Assembly: GCA_024583055.1 (NCBI GenBank)
Contig: CP102145.1
Span: 496,001-560,000 of the forward strand
Source of the DNA: Streptococcus suis
GTDB lineage: Bacteria; Bacillota; Bacilli; Lactobacillales; Streptococcaceae
DNA length: 64,000 nucleotides
Direction of reading: 5' to 3'
The notes below the pieces were generated by a model. It searched no databases, was not told where the DNA came from, and saw only the letters and a program-made list of their open reading frames with translations. The position numbers and the translations under genes are program-made. Positions 44,776 through 55,100 of the stretch are shown here, in pieces. How positions within the stretch are numbered: position 1 is the stretch's first letter; every line of letters starts with the position of its first letter.

Positions 44776-47163
44776 TTATACATAATAAACAGACTGCTTC
44801 CCATTTGGCAGGGTTTCAATCGTACTCAATAGGATATTCCTTGCAATCTTTTGATGTACTTCTTGAGTCATGTTTCCATAGGAATGCAAGGCTTCTTTAT
44901 AGTACTCATACATGTTATTCCGTTGAGCCAAAACACGCGTATTCACTACTCCTTTTAATTGTTGCAAGCTGTCCACTTCCTCAACCCAGCACTCATCTAT
45001 GGCTTTCAAGATGGATACCCTATAAAACTCTGACAATTCTTCTTCCGACTGAAAATGAGTCTTTTTAAAGTTCAGTTCTTTTTGGATTAACTTCTGCAAA
45101 TATGCTGCCACCTCTTGTTGATTGGCGGTCGAAAATCCTTTCGGAAATGCCTTAAAGGAGTAAGTGATATTGTCCAAAATATACCGTCTGACCTGATGGC
45201 GACTTGGCTGGGGGTTGGCATCCAGAAATTCCTGGATGGTTTTTTCAAAGATGAGTTGAATCTTCTCCTCATAACCGCCTCCATCCTGCATCAGCCGATT
45301 GCGTAAATCGTAAATCTTATTCCGTTGCACTCGCATACTTTCATCGAATTGAACAGTTGAATGCCGAGATTGGATAGCCATATCTTCTGAACGAATTTGG
45401 GCGGTCTTGATAATGGAACGAAATCGTCTCCCCTTCAGTGCTTGTCCAAACCGTTTTTGCTCAGTTTGATTGTATCTTCTTAGGTAGCGTTTGACCCACT
45501 CAGGTCCAAAATTTACCAATAGCTCATCCTCTAGGGAAACAAAGAATTGTGACATCCCTGGCTCTCCCTGACGACCAGCTCGCCCTCGCAATTGGCCATC
45601 CATACGGCTATTTGCCATCCTCTCAGTTCCAATAACGGCTAACCCACCTAGCTCTGCTACACCAGGACCAAGCTTAATGTCTGTCCCTCGGCCTGCCATC
45701 ACTGTTGCACAGGTTACCATACCATATTGTCCAGCCTCTTGAATGATCAAGGCTTCTTTTGCAACATTATTTGCAGTCAACGTGTTATGGGCAATCCCTT
45801 CTTGCAAGAGCAATTGTGAATAAATTTTGGTCACATCAACAGAACCAGAAATCAAGAGGATTGGCCGGCCTTGTTCATGCAATTCCTTGACCATTTCCAT
45901 TGTTGCCATGATTTTTTCGGGCAGGGTGGCATACACTTTATCAGGATAATCAATCCGTTGAATCGGAAGGTTGGTCGGAATAGCAATGACTGGAACTTTA
46001 TAAGTACGGATGAGTTCGTCTTCTGCTTCTCGACCCGTACCTGTCATACCAGACAAAGTTGGAAACATATTGAACAAACTTTGATAGGTAACCGAACCCA
46101 TGGCACGGTTTTCCTGAGTTTTGGTCACCCCTTCTTTGGATTCAATGGCCTGGTGGATACCCGATTGAAGCCGCGTTCCTTCTAGGATACGCCCAGAACG
46201 GTTGTCCAACAATTTTACCTCATCATCATGAACAATATAGTCATAATCACGACGGTATATATAATGAGCTCTCAAGGCCAAATTAATCTGCCGGTTCAAT
46301 TCCCAAGCCGTTTCATCGTAGAGATCTTCAATAGCAAAATATTTTTCAGCTGCTGCCATCCCTTGTTCTGTCAAGTAAACTTCTCGTTTATCAAAATTGA
46401 AATAGAAATCCACTTCCTCTTTCAAGGTCAATACGAACTGGTTACAGCTATCAAAGAGATTGGATTGCACCCGAGGACTTCCAGAGATAATCAAGGGCGT
46501 CTGCGCAATATCCAAAAGGACGGCATCCGCTTCGTCAACGATAACAAAATGAAATTCACGCATAAATTTATTATCGATAGAAGATGCCAAATTTTCCATG
46601 AGGTAGTCAAAGCCCAAGGCTGTACCTGTTGTATAGGTAATATCGGCAGCGTATACAGCTCGTTTTTCCTCAACATCTGGATCGTAACCCTCTTCAAAGA
46701 CTCCAACCCCAACAGTGAGTCCCAAGAAACGATAAACTTCTCCCATTTCCTCAGCATCCCGTTTGGCCAAGTAGTCATTGGTTGTAACCAGAATCGCACC
46801 TTTACCAGATAAGCCATTTAAATAGAGAGGCATGGTGGCAGTCAATGTCTTACCTTCACCGGTCTTCATCTCAGCGATATTGCCCTGATGCAAGGCGATT
46901 GCCCCCATCACCTGCACATCGTAGGGAAACTTCCCTAAAATGCGGTAACAGGCCTCCCTACACACAGCAAAGGCTTCCACCATCAAGTCGTCCAAACCTT
47001 CGCCTTCCAAAAGCCGTTTTTTAAATAAAATGGTTTGTTCTTGTAGTTCTTCATCTGTCATTTCAGAATAATAGGTCCGTAACTTGTTGACCTTTCGTGC
47101 ATAACGACGAATACCGGCCAGACGCATACTATTAAGAATTGCTGAACTTGATAATTTATTCAT
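44776..47163 (-). CDS. secA2: Accessory preprotein translocase ATPase SecA2
   Basis: 795 residues, shorter than canonical SecA, as is typical of SecA2. Walker A is in MKTGEGKTLTATMPLYL near residue 105, Walker B/DEAD in FVIVDEADAVLLD, and the helicase motif in GRGTDIKLGPGV and QLRGRAGRQGEPG. The zinc-binding C-terminal linker of housekeeping SecA is absent. It drives export of the glycosylated serine-rich protein through SecY2. The start shares one base with the asp3 stop (TAATG). Confidence 0.96.
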   Translation of the reverse strand: MNKLSSSAILNSMRLAGIRRYARKVNKLRTYYSEMTDEELQEQTILFKKRLLEGEGLDDLMVEAFAVCREACYRILGKFPYDVQVMGAIALHQGNIAEMKTGEGKTLTATMPLYLNGLSGKGAILVTTNDYLAKRDAEEMGEVYRFLGLTVGVGVFEEGYDPDVEEKRAVYAADITYTTGTALGFDYLMENLASSIDNKFMREFHFVIVDEADAVLLDIAQTPLIISGSPRVQSNLFDSCNQFVLTLKEEVDFYFNFDKREVYLTEQGMAAAEKYFAIEDLYDETAWELNRQINLALRAHYIYRRDYDYIVHDDEVKLLDNRSGRILEGTRLQSGIHQAIESKEGVTKTQENRAMGSVTYQSLFNMFPTLSGMTGTGREAEDELIRTYKVPVIAIPTNLPIQRIDYPDKVYATLPEKIMATMEMVKELHEQGRPILLISGSVDVTKIYSQLLLQEGIAHNTLTANNVAKEALIIQEAGQYGMVTCATVMAGRGTDIKLGPGVAELGGLAVIGTERMANSRMDGQLRGRAGRQGEPGMSQFFVSLEDELLVNFGPEWVKRYLRRYNQTEQKRFGQALKGRRFRSIIKTAQIRSEDMAIQSRHSTVQFDESMRVQRNKIYDLRNRLMQDGGGYEEKIQLIFEKTIQEFLDANPQPSRHQVRRYILDNITYSFKAFPKGFSTANQQEVAAYLQKLIQKELNFKKTHFQSEEELSEFYRVSILKAIDECWVEEVDSLQQLKGVVNTRVLAQRNNMYEYYKEALHSYGNMTQEVHQKIARNILLSTIETLPNGKQSVYYV

Positions 47164-47717
47164 TACACTCCTTCATCATTTACAACTTGAATGAGACTTT
47201 TTACAAGGTGTAGCGAATCGGGAAGAATCTTCTCCCAGTATTTTCGACTCGGAACATCCTCCAGTTGCAGTTCACCTGCACCTGTGTGACCGTACAAGGA
47301 CAGGGAATGAAACACCAAATGGTGACAACCTGCCCCCATCAAACTAATCGAGTAGGAATAGGCTTGTTCAGGAAAGACAAAACAATCATCTTCATCCCTC
47401 AATATTTCGGTTCCAATCTGTTCATCCTGCCGATTAAAATACCGCAATTGCAGATAACAAGTCCCCTCTGGTACAGAAGAAAACTCCTTCAATACTGTAT
47501 AACTTTCTCCTGGCACCAAAATGGGTAGGGAAGGCGACACACGATGGGCTTGGTAGTTGGTTTTGGATTGCCATGTCTTGATAGCCTTTCCCGCCGCAAA
47601 ATAAGGATTTTCAAAATATACGCTTCGATCGACAAAACGGATACTGGATCCGTAAAGATAATTTGAGTGACTGGCTACATCACCCCAGTAAATGCGATCA
47701 ATTAGCTTTTTTTCCAC
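47163..47717 (-). CDS. asp3: Accessory Sec system protein Asp3
   Basis: 184 residues. The N-terminal IYWGDVASHSNYLYGSSIRF and the central beta-rich segment, with a C-terminal KYWEKILPDSLHLVKSL, fit the Asp3 family. Asp3 binds Asp1, Asp2 and SecA2 and recognises the serine-rich substrate; its fold resembles carbohydrate-binding modules. It lies two bases after asp2 and overlaps secA2 by one base, so all three are translated together. Confidence 0.88.
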   Translation of the reverse strand: MEKKLIDRIYWGDVASHSNYLYGSSIRFVDRSVYFENPYFAAGKAIKTWQSKTNYQAHRVSPSLPILVPGESYTVLKEFSSVPEGTCYLQLRYFNRQDEQIGTEILRDEDDCFVFPEQAYSYSISLMGAGCHHLVFHSLSLYGHTGAGELQLEDVPSRKYWEKILPDSLHLVKSLIQVVNDEGV

Positions 47718-47719
47718 TA

Positions 47720-49291
47720 TTAACTCCTTCCAAAATCATGCGATAAAACCCGCTGATATTGGGTCATGAACCACTTGTTAATCGAAATGCTATTATCATT
47801 ATGTCGACCTTCATAGCCTTTTGCAAAAATATGCACATCCTCTTCCGCCAAAAAGTCAATGAGACGTATGGTCGCCAAAGGATCATAGTCATCCTGCTCC
47901 ATATAAGCAATCGCAAATTTAGTATTTTCCAAATTTGCTTGAGAAAATTTTTCCCAAAAACGCAAATTAAAGGCCTTAATCTGATCATCTTCAGATGAGT
48001 CTACGACATTTCGTAACATATCTGCACTGGTCTCAAACTCATCTGGTCGCTTTAATTTCAAGTTAGTAACCACATCACCTAAATTGGTAAAGGGTTTTCC
48101 TACAATAACCGCATGGGGTTCTAACATAGCGGAATAATAAAGACCACCAAAAGCTCCCATCGACAATCCTGAAAGGACCAACTCCTGTTTGGTAAAACCA
48201 AGGTAGTCAAGACTCTCCTGAATCACAGCGACAATCTGGCTCTCTAGCTCCTCCGTTCCCGAGTAGAAACATCCACCCTCCAGACGGGGGTCAGATAAGA
48301 GAAGGAAGGGAGCTCCTAAACTCTTCATCATAAAGAAACCTTCAAAACCTTCTGCAGGACGATAACCCGAAAAATACACATTAAGTGGTGGCTTGAGATC
48401 GCCTGGATGGAAGTAAGAGAAAATTTCTTGCCTTTTTGCATCCACCATACGCTGACCGCCTAAAATAAACCGTCCCAATCCATTTCGAGACCGACGCCAG
48501 TGACAAGGCCCCATTTTAAGACTTCCCTCACCCTTGGCAGAGACCGAGATAGAATAGTATCCAATCCCTTCCAATTCTGGCAACTGTACAGGTTCTGTAA
48601 AATCCTCTTCGTACAGGTAGTAACGATCCATCACATCTGAAACACTTCCCAATCGAATAGAAACAATCTCAAATCGTAAAGAGAGGGGACCCGTTTTGAT
48701 ATATTCTGGCCAAATTTCAAGCCGTGCCTCTTCCGCCACCAAATTATAACGGAAAGTAAACAAAGGAGAATAGTCCTCTCCAAAATGACCTGAAAACTCG
48801 ACCCCAACATGACCATCATATTGAACAGACCCAGAAAATTGAGGATGGATATCGATGTCTGACACTTTTAGCTTCGCCCCATACTGTCCTGAAAAAAGGT
48901 TTTTTGCTAAAAATTGAAGTTTTTCCATTCGTGAACTGAGTAATGGCAAGTTTTGTGGACGCATGGCACGAACAAATCCATCTTGTGTCTGCTCCAGGAC
49001 CCTACCCTCTTCATCCAAAAAAGTGGCATAGGGGTCCAAATAATCTTGAAAGACCTGTAAACTTTCTTCTTTGACTGGCGAGGTCACTAATAAACCGGCG
49101 AGCTGAAATGGTCGGCGCATAACCGGACCTGCTACGGATTCATCATCCCAAATCAAGCCTGCCTCACGCCAAATATCCAATAAATCTGAAATGGAAGATT
49201 CCCTTGCATAGAACCATTCGATCTCTTGAGGTAATTCAAGAGATTGGGACCAATCTGACTCTCCAATTTGTACAATTCTTAATTTTCCCAT
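47720..49291 (-). CDS. asp2: Accessory Sec system protein Asp2 (GlcNAc O-acetyltransferase)
   Basis: 523 residues. An N-terminal beta-rich half is followed by an alpha/beta-hydrolase half. The nucleophile motif GLSMGAFGG lies near residue 370 and a late histidine (GYEGRHNDNS) is well placed for a catalytic triad. In S. gordonii Asp2 O-acetylates GlcNAc on the adhesin and is also needed for export; the conserved serine suggests the same double role here. Its ATG directly follows the asp1 stop. Confidence 0.9.
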   Translation of the reverse strand: MGKLRIVQIGESDWSQSLELPQEIEWFYARESSISDLLDIWREAGLIWDDESVAGPVMRRPFQLAGLLVTSPVKEESLQVFQDYLDPYATFLDEEGRVLEQTQDGFVRAMRPQNLPLLSSRMEKLQFLAKNLFSGQYGAKLKVSDIDIHPQFSGSVQYDGHVGVEFSGHFGEDYSPLFTFRYNLVAEEARLEIWPEYIKTGPLSLRFEIVSIRLGSVSDVMDRYYLYEEDFTEPVQLPELEGIGYYSISVSAKGEGSLKMGPCHWRRSRNGLGRFILGGQRMVDAKRQEIFSYFHPGDLKPPLNVYFSGYRPAEGFEGFFMMKSLGAPFLLLSDPRLEGGCFYSGTEELESQIVAVIQESLDYLGFTKQELVLSGLSMGAFGGLYYSAMLEPHAVIVGKPFTNLGDVVTNLKLKRPDEFETSADMLRNVVDSSEDDQIKAFNLRFWEKFSQANLENTKFAIAYMEQDDYDPLATIRLIDFLAEEDVHIFAKGYEGRHNDNSISINKWFMTQYQRVLSHDFGRS

Positions 49292-50851
49292 TTAACTCTC
49301 GAAAAATCCCTTCCATTGTTCTACCATATTTCCGCTGGTATAATCGCTCATCATTTCGACCGATTTCACCAAAGAACGGTTCCAATTGGCCAATCCCTGA
49401 CAGAAATACTGAACTGCTTGTTCCAAATCTCGTGGATGGTTCAAAACCCAACCATTTTCCTTATGCTCAACATAGTCTGTTTTTACTGCTGTGATTTGCG
49501 GAATACCAGCACTCAAGGCTGCAATCTGCGTATACAAATCTGGCTGCGGTGACAAATCAATCACCAGACGAGCACTATCTAACTCCTGAATAATCTGGTT
49601 CTCATTTGAAAGTAATTCGAAACGAATTGACTTTAATTCAAAAGAATCTGATTCATCCACCTGATTCTCCCCTGGCCCCGCTGCAGCTTTGAAAAATTGA
49701 TTTGGTTCATATTTTTGGTGAATTTTTTCAATCACACGGTGCTCTAAATTCTGTAATGGATAAGAGCGATTATAGGTCACGAAGCAAACCTGAAAGAGCG
49801 GATTCCCAGCAAGCAGTTGCAAGAGCGAATCAACCACGCCGTCAACACCTTCTAGGTGATCCACCAAACAGTAGAAAATCATCTCGCGGATATTTTGACT
49901 TTGCCCCAGCCTCAAGCGGGTATCAAAAGGAGTCATCCGATGGATTTCTACTTCTTTTAGACCCTCGAACTGACAAAACTGCAGGAGTCTTTCTTCGTTT
50001 GAATCCGTATCTACCAAAACATGCTGCGATTGGCGCAAAATAGCTGACAAGAGGATCTTATCACTCCAATCAAAGCGTTGACCAAAAAATGAAAACATTT
50101 TATGGTGTTGCGGAAAAGTCTGTAAAAATAGATTTGTATGCTGTTTATTGGCAGTGATGACAAAAATATCATCCTCCTCAACCACTTGACCTTTGAAAAC
50201 CCGCAAGCGCTCCAAAATCAACTCCTCCCAGGAAGAGTAGAAGGATTTCTCCATGTTCTTATCAGCCAAGGGATTGATTTCCAATCGATGGTCCTCTGCT
50301 CCAAACCATTCCCTCACCTGCCAAACTCCATTTGAATTGAGAAAATCTTGGTAGGCAGGGTGACCATCTTCGTAAATAATTAAACTTGACAGAAAGCCCC
50401 GATCATCAAAAATATACCGTTGCTCTTCTTTTTCCGATGCTCCAAAATGAATATAGAGCAAGTTTCCATCTTCTGCAAAATGAATCTCAGCCAGTAGCTT
50501 CCCTTCTCGTTGCGCAATAACGGCAAAAGGTGAATAGATGAATTCTGTACCCCTAGGCCAGTCCAACTCCTTGAAGTGGACAGCAGATTGCTGGCTACGG
50601 TGCACATTTTGAATATCATCAAAAAAAGACCAATAGCTGACCTTGTGCAAGCCTTGTTTATGGAAAAAATAGCGCAATTGTGGTTGATAGCCCAATAAAA
50701 TCAGACTGGCTGGCTCATCAACCGTTTCAAACATTTTCACCTGATTAATGGTATCATCGAAACTCACTTGTTCAATCGTCCGGTACCAGACTAGTGAATC
50801 GGCAACCCATTTATTCTGTTCCCCATACCAAGACGGTACAAAATAATACAT
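49292..50851 (-). CDS. asp1: Accessory Sec system protein Asp1
   Basis: 519 residues, starting MYYFVPSWYGEQNKWV, the family's N-terminus, with AAAGGAGAAG before the ATG. Asp1 has a GT-B-like fold without catalytic activity and forms a complex with Asp2 and Asp3. The C-terminal part (LSAGIPQITAVKTDYVEHKENG) shows the degenerate glycosyltransferase region. It lies ten bases after secY2 and immediately before asp2. Confidence 0.9.
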   Translation of the reverse strand: MYYFVPSWYGEQNKWVADSLVWYRTIEQVSFDDTINQVKMFETVDEPASLILLGYQPQLRYFFHKQGLHKVSYWSFFDDIQNVHRSQQSAVHFKELDWPRGTEFIYSPFAVIAQREGKLLAEIHFAEDGNLLYIHFGASEKEEQRYIFDDRGFLSSLIIYEDGHPAYQDFLNSNGVWQVREWFGAEDHRLEINPLADKNMEKSFYSSWEELILERLRVFKGQVVEEDDIFVITANKQHTNLFLQTFPQHHKMFSFFGQRFDWSDKILLSAILRQSQHVLVDTDSNEERLLQFCQFEGLKEVEIHRMTPFDTRLRLGQSQNIREMIFYCLVDHLEGVDGVVDSLLQLLAGNPLFQVCFVTYNRSYPLQNLEHRVIEKIHQKYEPNQFFKAAAGPGENQVDESDSFELKSIRFELLSNENQIIQELDSARLVIDLSPQPDLYTQIAALSAGIPQITAVKTDYVEHKENGWVLNHPRDLEQAVQYFCQGLANWNRSLVKSVEMMSDYTSGNMVEQWKGFFES

Positions 50852-50861
50852 TTCTTCTCCT

Positions 50862-52067
50862 TTAAATTATGTCTTCGTACTGCTTCCACGATTGAATAAT
50901 ATCAACCTGCTCCACAATGGTGAGCATCAACGTCGTCACAATATAGATATTGTTAACCATCATACCAAGACCAGTTTCACCATTAAAATACCACACCAGA
51001 AAGAGTGGCAAACTTCCCATCATACAGGTATAAACAGCACCCACAAAGGCCATCCGGTTTAGATAACGAGTCAAATAGGCCTGTGTTGCCTTTCCTGGAC
51101 GGATATTTTCAATGTAATCCCCACTCTTTTGCATATTTTCTGCAACCTCTGACGGATCCATATTAAAGTATGCAAAGCCATATGAGAGGATAAAGAGGAC
51201 GCCAGTATACAGCAAGATACCTGGTAGTTCACTCACTGAGAGACTGCCTTCCATTCCTCGCAACCCTGCTAACTGCGGTACCACGGCTATCAAGCCTTGT
51301 AACAGCAATACTGGCAAGGTCATCAAGGTCATTGCATACATAAAGGGCATACCTCCTGCTGGAGTCACCCGAATCGGAATATAGGATGATTTTAACAGGT
51401 TAGTATTGAGCATGATCCGTCTGGTAGGAATCCGATACTCTGCCTTATAGACAAGCACTGCAATAAAGACCAGAAATAGTGCCGCCAATACAAAAAGAGC
51501 AATGACCATTGGGTTAGCCAGACGACCATCTGTCATGGCAGAAATGCTCATGATAAAACTTAGTATCATGCTGGCAGCAATGATGGCCGAGGAGCCTCCT
51601 AAACCTTTTTCCGTATTTAATTGCCCTAACCACATGAGCACAAAGGTTCCAGCTATTAAGATGACGATAGTTCCCAAACGTTCATAGTTAGAAACTGATG
51701 TTACCGGCATAACCGCTAAGTAGCCAAAGGCTTGAATAAGCCCTACAACCAACATGATAAATGCTTGACACAAATGGTTTTGCAACTGTGTAAATGCCGC
51801 GTTTAATTTCAAGAAACCAACAAACCGCCATAAAATCATACTGGTCATCCAAGGGCTCAAGCCAAGTGAGAAGAGATTCAGTTTGGAAAACTCACCACCA
51901 GTGACCATAGCAAAACTATTCAAGGTCATTTCCAAGGCAGTCTGATCTTGGCTCAATTGGTTTGGATAAGTTGAGATAGGCGTATACTTCCCCAACATAT
52001 AAATAAATAGAATTAATATAGTCCAAAGTATGCGTTGCATCAGACTAGAACGTAACATTTTTCTCAT
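50862..52067 (-). CDS. secY2: Accessory Sec translocon protein SecY2
   Basis: 401 residues with ten membrane helices, starting with a basic segment and GKYTPISTYPNQLS. It is the dedicated channel for the serine-rich adhesin. Compared with SecY it has shorter cytoplasmic loops, as is typical of SecY2. GAGG lies four bases before the ATG. Upstream an extended -10 (TGATAAAAT, minus strand) after the adhesin terminator suggests secY2 heads its own transcript for asp1-asp2-asp3-secA2-gtfA-gtfB-asp4. Confidence 0.94.
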   Translation of the reverse strand: MRKMLRSSLMQRILWTILILFIYMLGKYTPISTYPNQLSQDQTALEMTLNSFAMVTGGEFSKLNLFSLGLSPWMTSMILWRFVGFLKLNAAFTQLQNHLCQAFIMLVVGLIQAFGYLAVMPVTSVSNYERLGTIVILIAGTFVLMWLGQLNTEKGLGGSSAIIAASMILSFIMSISAMTDGRLANPMVIALFVLAALFLVFIAVLVYKAEYRIPTRRIMLNTNLLKSSYIPIRVTPAGGMPFMYAMTLMTLPVLLLQGLIAVVPQLAGLRGMEGSLSVSELPGILLYTGVLFILSYGFAYFNMDPSEVAENMQKSGDYIENIRPGKATQAYLTRYLNRMAFVGAVYTCMMGSLPLFLVWYFNGETGLGMMVNNIYIVTTLMLTIVEQVDIIQSWKQYEDII

Positions 52068-52135
52068 GAAACCTCAATAGTTTTTATTTCTATTTTATCA
52101 CAAACCGCAGTAATTCGCATCATTCATCCATTATG

Positions 52136-52168
52136 AAAACGAAGCCATCTTTCGATGACTTCGTTTTT
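52136..52168. terminator. Bidirectional terminator between the adhesin gene and secY2
   Basis: AAAACGAAG-CATC pairs with GATG-CTTCGTTTT around a four-base loop, with one mismatch. It ends the adhesin transcript on the minus strand before the secY2 promoter. Confidence 0.88.
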
Positions 52169-52184
52169 ATCTGAGGCGAGATGA

Positions 52185-55100
52185 TTACTTCTCACCCTTT
52201 CTTCTTCTAGCCGAAGCTGCTGCTCCAAGAAGCAATCCCATTCCTAATACACTTGAAAGTATCGAATTAGACTCACCTGTATTTGGCAGTTTATCTATAG
52301 CATCTGCTTTGTCTACTGGTTTATCTGGATTTGGAACAACTTCAGTTGAACCGTTTGGCTTAGGTGCCAATGGGGTAGGGGTAGGAATTGGAGTTGGGAT
52401 ATACGGAATAAGCGTATTTACTCCTGGTGTAGATGGTGTTGGTGGAATGTACCCTTTAGATGGATCTTCTGGGTCAACCGGTTGAAGTGGTTGGTTCGTA
52501 TTTGGATCCACTGGCACATATCCTGGTACATAAGGGATTACCGTATCAGGAGTTGGTGTCACTGGTACATCTGGATTGTTTGGATCGAATGGATATGGAA
52601 TCACTGGGTATTCGGTTGATGGAACACCTGGGATTTGTGGAATCCAGTTCGCAACTTTTTGGTAAACGTATGTGATTGAAGTTTCACCTTCAACTACAGA
52701 ACCATTTTCTGTACCGATTGTCTTAGATGGAACGAGTACATAACGCGTACCGTCAGCCGTTATAATCTCTTTCGGCTTGTTATCAGTTGTATCGTAATCT
52801 GTACCTACAGGAGATACTGGCGTATCTGTTACAGGTGCTTTAATTACGTTGCCTTCTGTATCTACATAGTTTACAACTACTGAACCTGTCTTAGCTGTTT
52901 CAACCGGTTCATAAGGAATGAGTGTATCAATACCTGGGTTACCTGGTGTTGGTGGGATGTAACCTTTCGTTGGATCCTCTGGATCAACTGGTTGAAGCGG
53001 CTGGTTCGTATTTGGATCCACTGGTGTGAAGCCTGGTACATGTGGTACAACTGGCTGCTCAGTTTCTGGGTTTGTAGGGATTGCTGGAATCTCTGCATCC
53101 GGATTAGTTGGATCAAATGGATAGTCAGTTGTTGGACGTTCGTCAGCTGGAACACCTGGAATCAATGGAATCCACTTCGCTACTTTTTGGTAAACGTAAG
53201 TGATTGATGTTTCGCCTTCAACTACAGAACCATTTTCTGTACCGATAGTCTTAGATGGAACAAGCACATATTTCGTACCGTCAGCTGTTACAATCTCATT
53301 TGGCTTGTTATCAGTTGTATCGTAGCTTGTACCTACTGGAGAAATTGGCGTATCTGTAATTGGATCTTTAAGAACGTTACCTTCTGTATCTACATAGTTT
53401 ACAACTACTGAACCTGTCTTAGCTGTTTCAACTGGTACATAAGGAATGAGTGTATCAATACCTGGGTTACCTGGTGTTGGTGGGATGTAACCTTTCGTTG
53501 GATCCTCTGGATCAACTGGTTGAAGCGGCTGGTTCGTATTTGGATCCACTGGTGTGAAGCCTGGTACATGTGGTACAACTGGCTGCTCAGTTTCTGGGTT
53601 TGTAGGGATTGCTGGAATCTCTGCATCCGGATTAGTTGGATCAAATGGATAGTCAGTTGTTGGACGTTCGTCAGCTGGAACACCTGGAATCAATGGAATC
53701 CACTTCGCTACTTTTTGGTAAACGTAAGTGATTGATGTTTCGCCTTCAACTACAGAACCATTTTCTGTACCGATAGTCTTAGATGGAACAAGCACATATT
53801 TCGTACCGTCAGCTGTTACAATCTCATTTGGCTTGTTATCAGTTGTATCGTAGCTTGTACCTACTGGAGAAATTGGCGTATCTGTAATTGGATCTTTAAG
53901 AACGTTACCTTCTGTATCTACATAGTTTACAACTACTGAACCTGTCTTAGCTGTTTCAACTGGTACATAAGGAATGAGTGTATCAATACCTGGGTTACCT
54001 GGTGTTGGTGGGATGTAACCTTTCGTTGGATCCTCTGGATCAACTGGTTGAAGCGGCTGGTTCGTATTTGGATCCACTGGTGTGAAGCCTGGTACATGTG
54101 GTACAACTGGCTGCTCAGTTTCTGGGTTTGTAGGGATTGCTGGAATCTCTGCATCCGGATTAGTTGGATCAAATGGATAGTCAGTTGTTGGACGTTCGTC
54201 AGCTGGAACACCTGGAATCAATGGAATCCACTTCGCTACTTTTTGGTAAACGTAAGTGATTGATGTTTCGCCTTCAACTACAGAACCATTTTCTGTACCG
54301 ATAGTCTTAGATGGAACAAGTACATATTTCGTACCGTCTGCTGTAACAATCTCATTTGGCTTGTTATCAGTTGTATCGTAGCTTGTACCTACTGGAGAAA
54401 TTGGCGTATCTGTAATTGGATCTTTAAGAACGTTACCTTCTGTATCTACATAGTTTACGATAACTGAACCTGTCTTAGCTTGTTCAGACGCTGATGTGCT
54501 TGCTGATTCAGACGCTGATTCTGAAAGTGACTCAGACTGGCTTGCTGAGACAGATGCTGACTCAGACGCTGATTCTGAAAGTGATTCAGACTGGCTTGCT
54601 GAGACAGATGCTGACTCAGACGCTGATTCTGAAAGTGATTCAGACTGGCTTGCTGAGACAGATGCTGACTCAGACGCTGATTCTGAAAGTGATTCAGACT
54701 GGCTTGCTGAGACAGATGCTGACTCAGACGCTGATTCTGAAAGTGATTCAGACTGGCTTGCTGAGACAGATGCTGACTCAGACGCTGATTCTGAAAGTGA
54801 CTCAGACTGGCTTGCTGAGACAGATGCTGACTCAGACGCTGATTCTGAAAGTGATTCAGACTGGCTTGCTGAGACAGATGCTGACTCAGACGCTGATTCT
54901 GAAAGTGACTCAGACTGGCTTGCTGAGACAGATGCTGACTCAGACGCTGATACTGATGCACTTGTTGACTCAGACGCTGATACTGATGCGCTTGTTGACT
55001 CAGATGCTGATACTGACGCTGATGTTGACTCAGACGCTGATACTGATGCGCTTGTTGACTCAGATGCTGATACTGATGCACTTGTTGACTCAGACGCTGA

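Noticed and set aside
52895..54479. Regularly spaced repeats considered as a CRISPR-like array
   Set aside because: The 528-base units are entirely coding MucBP/Pro-rich modules in frame with the adhesin, without short repeat-spacer structure.
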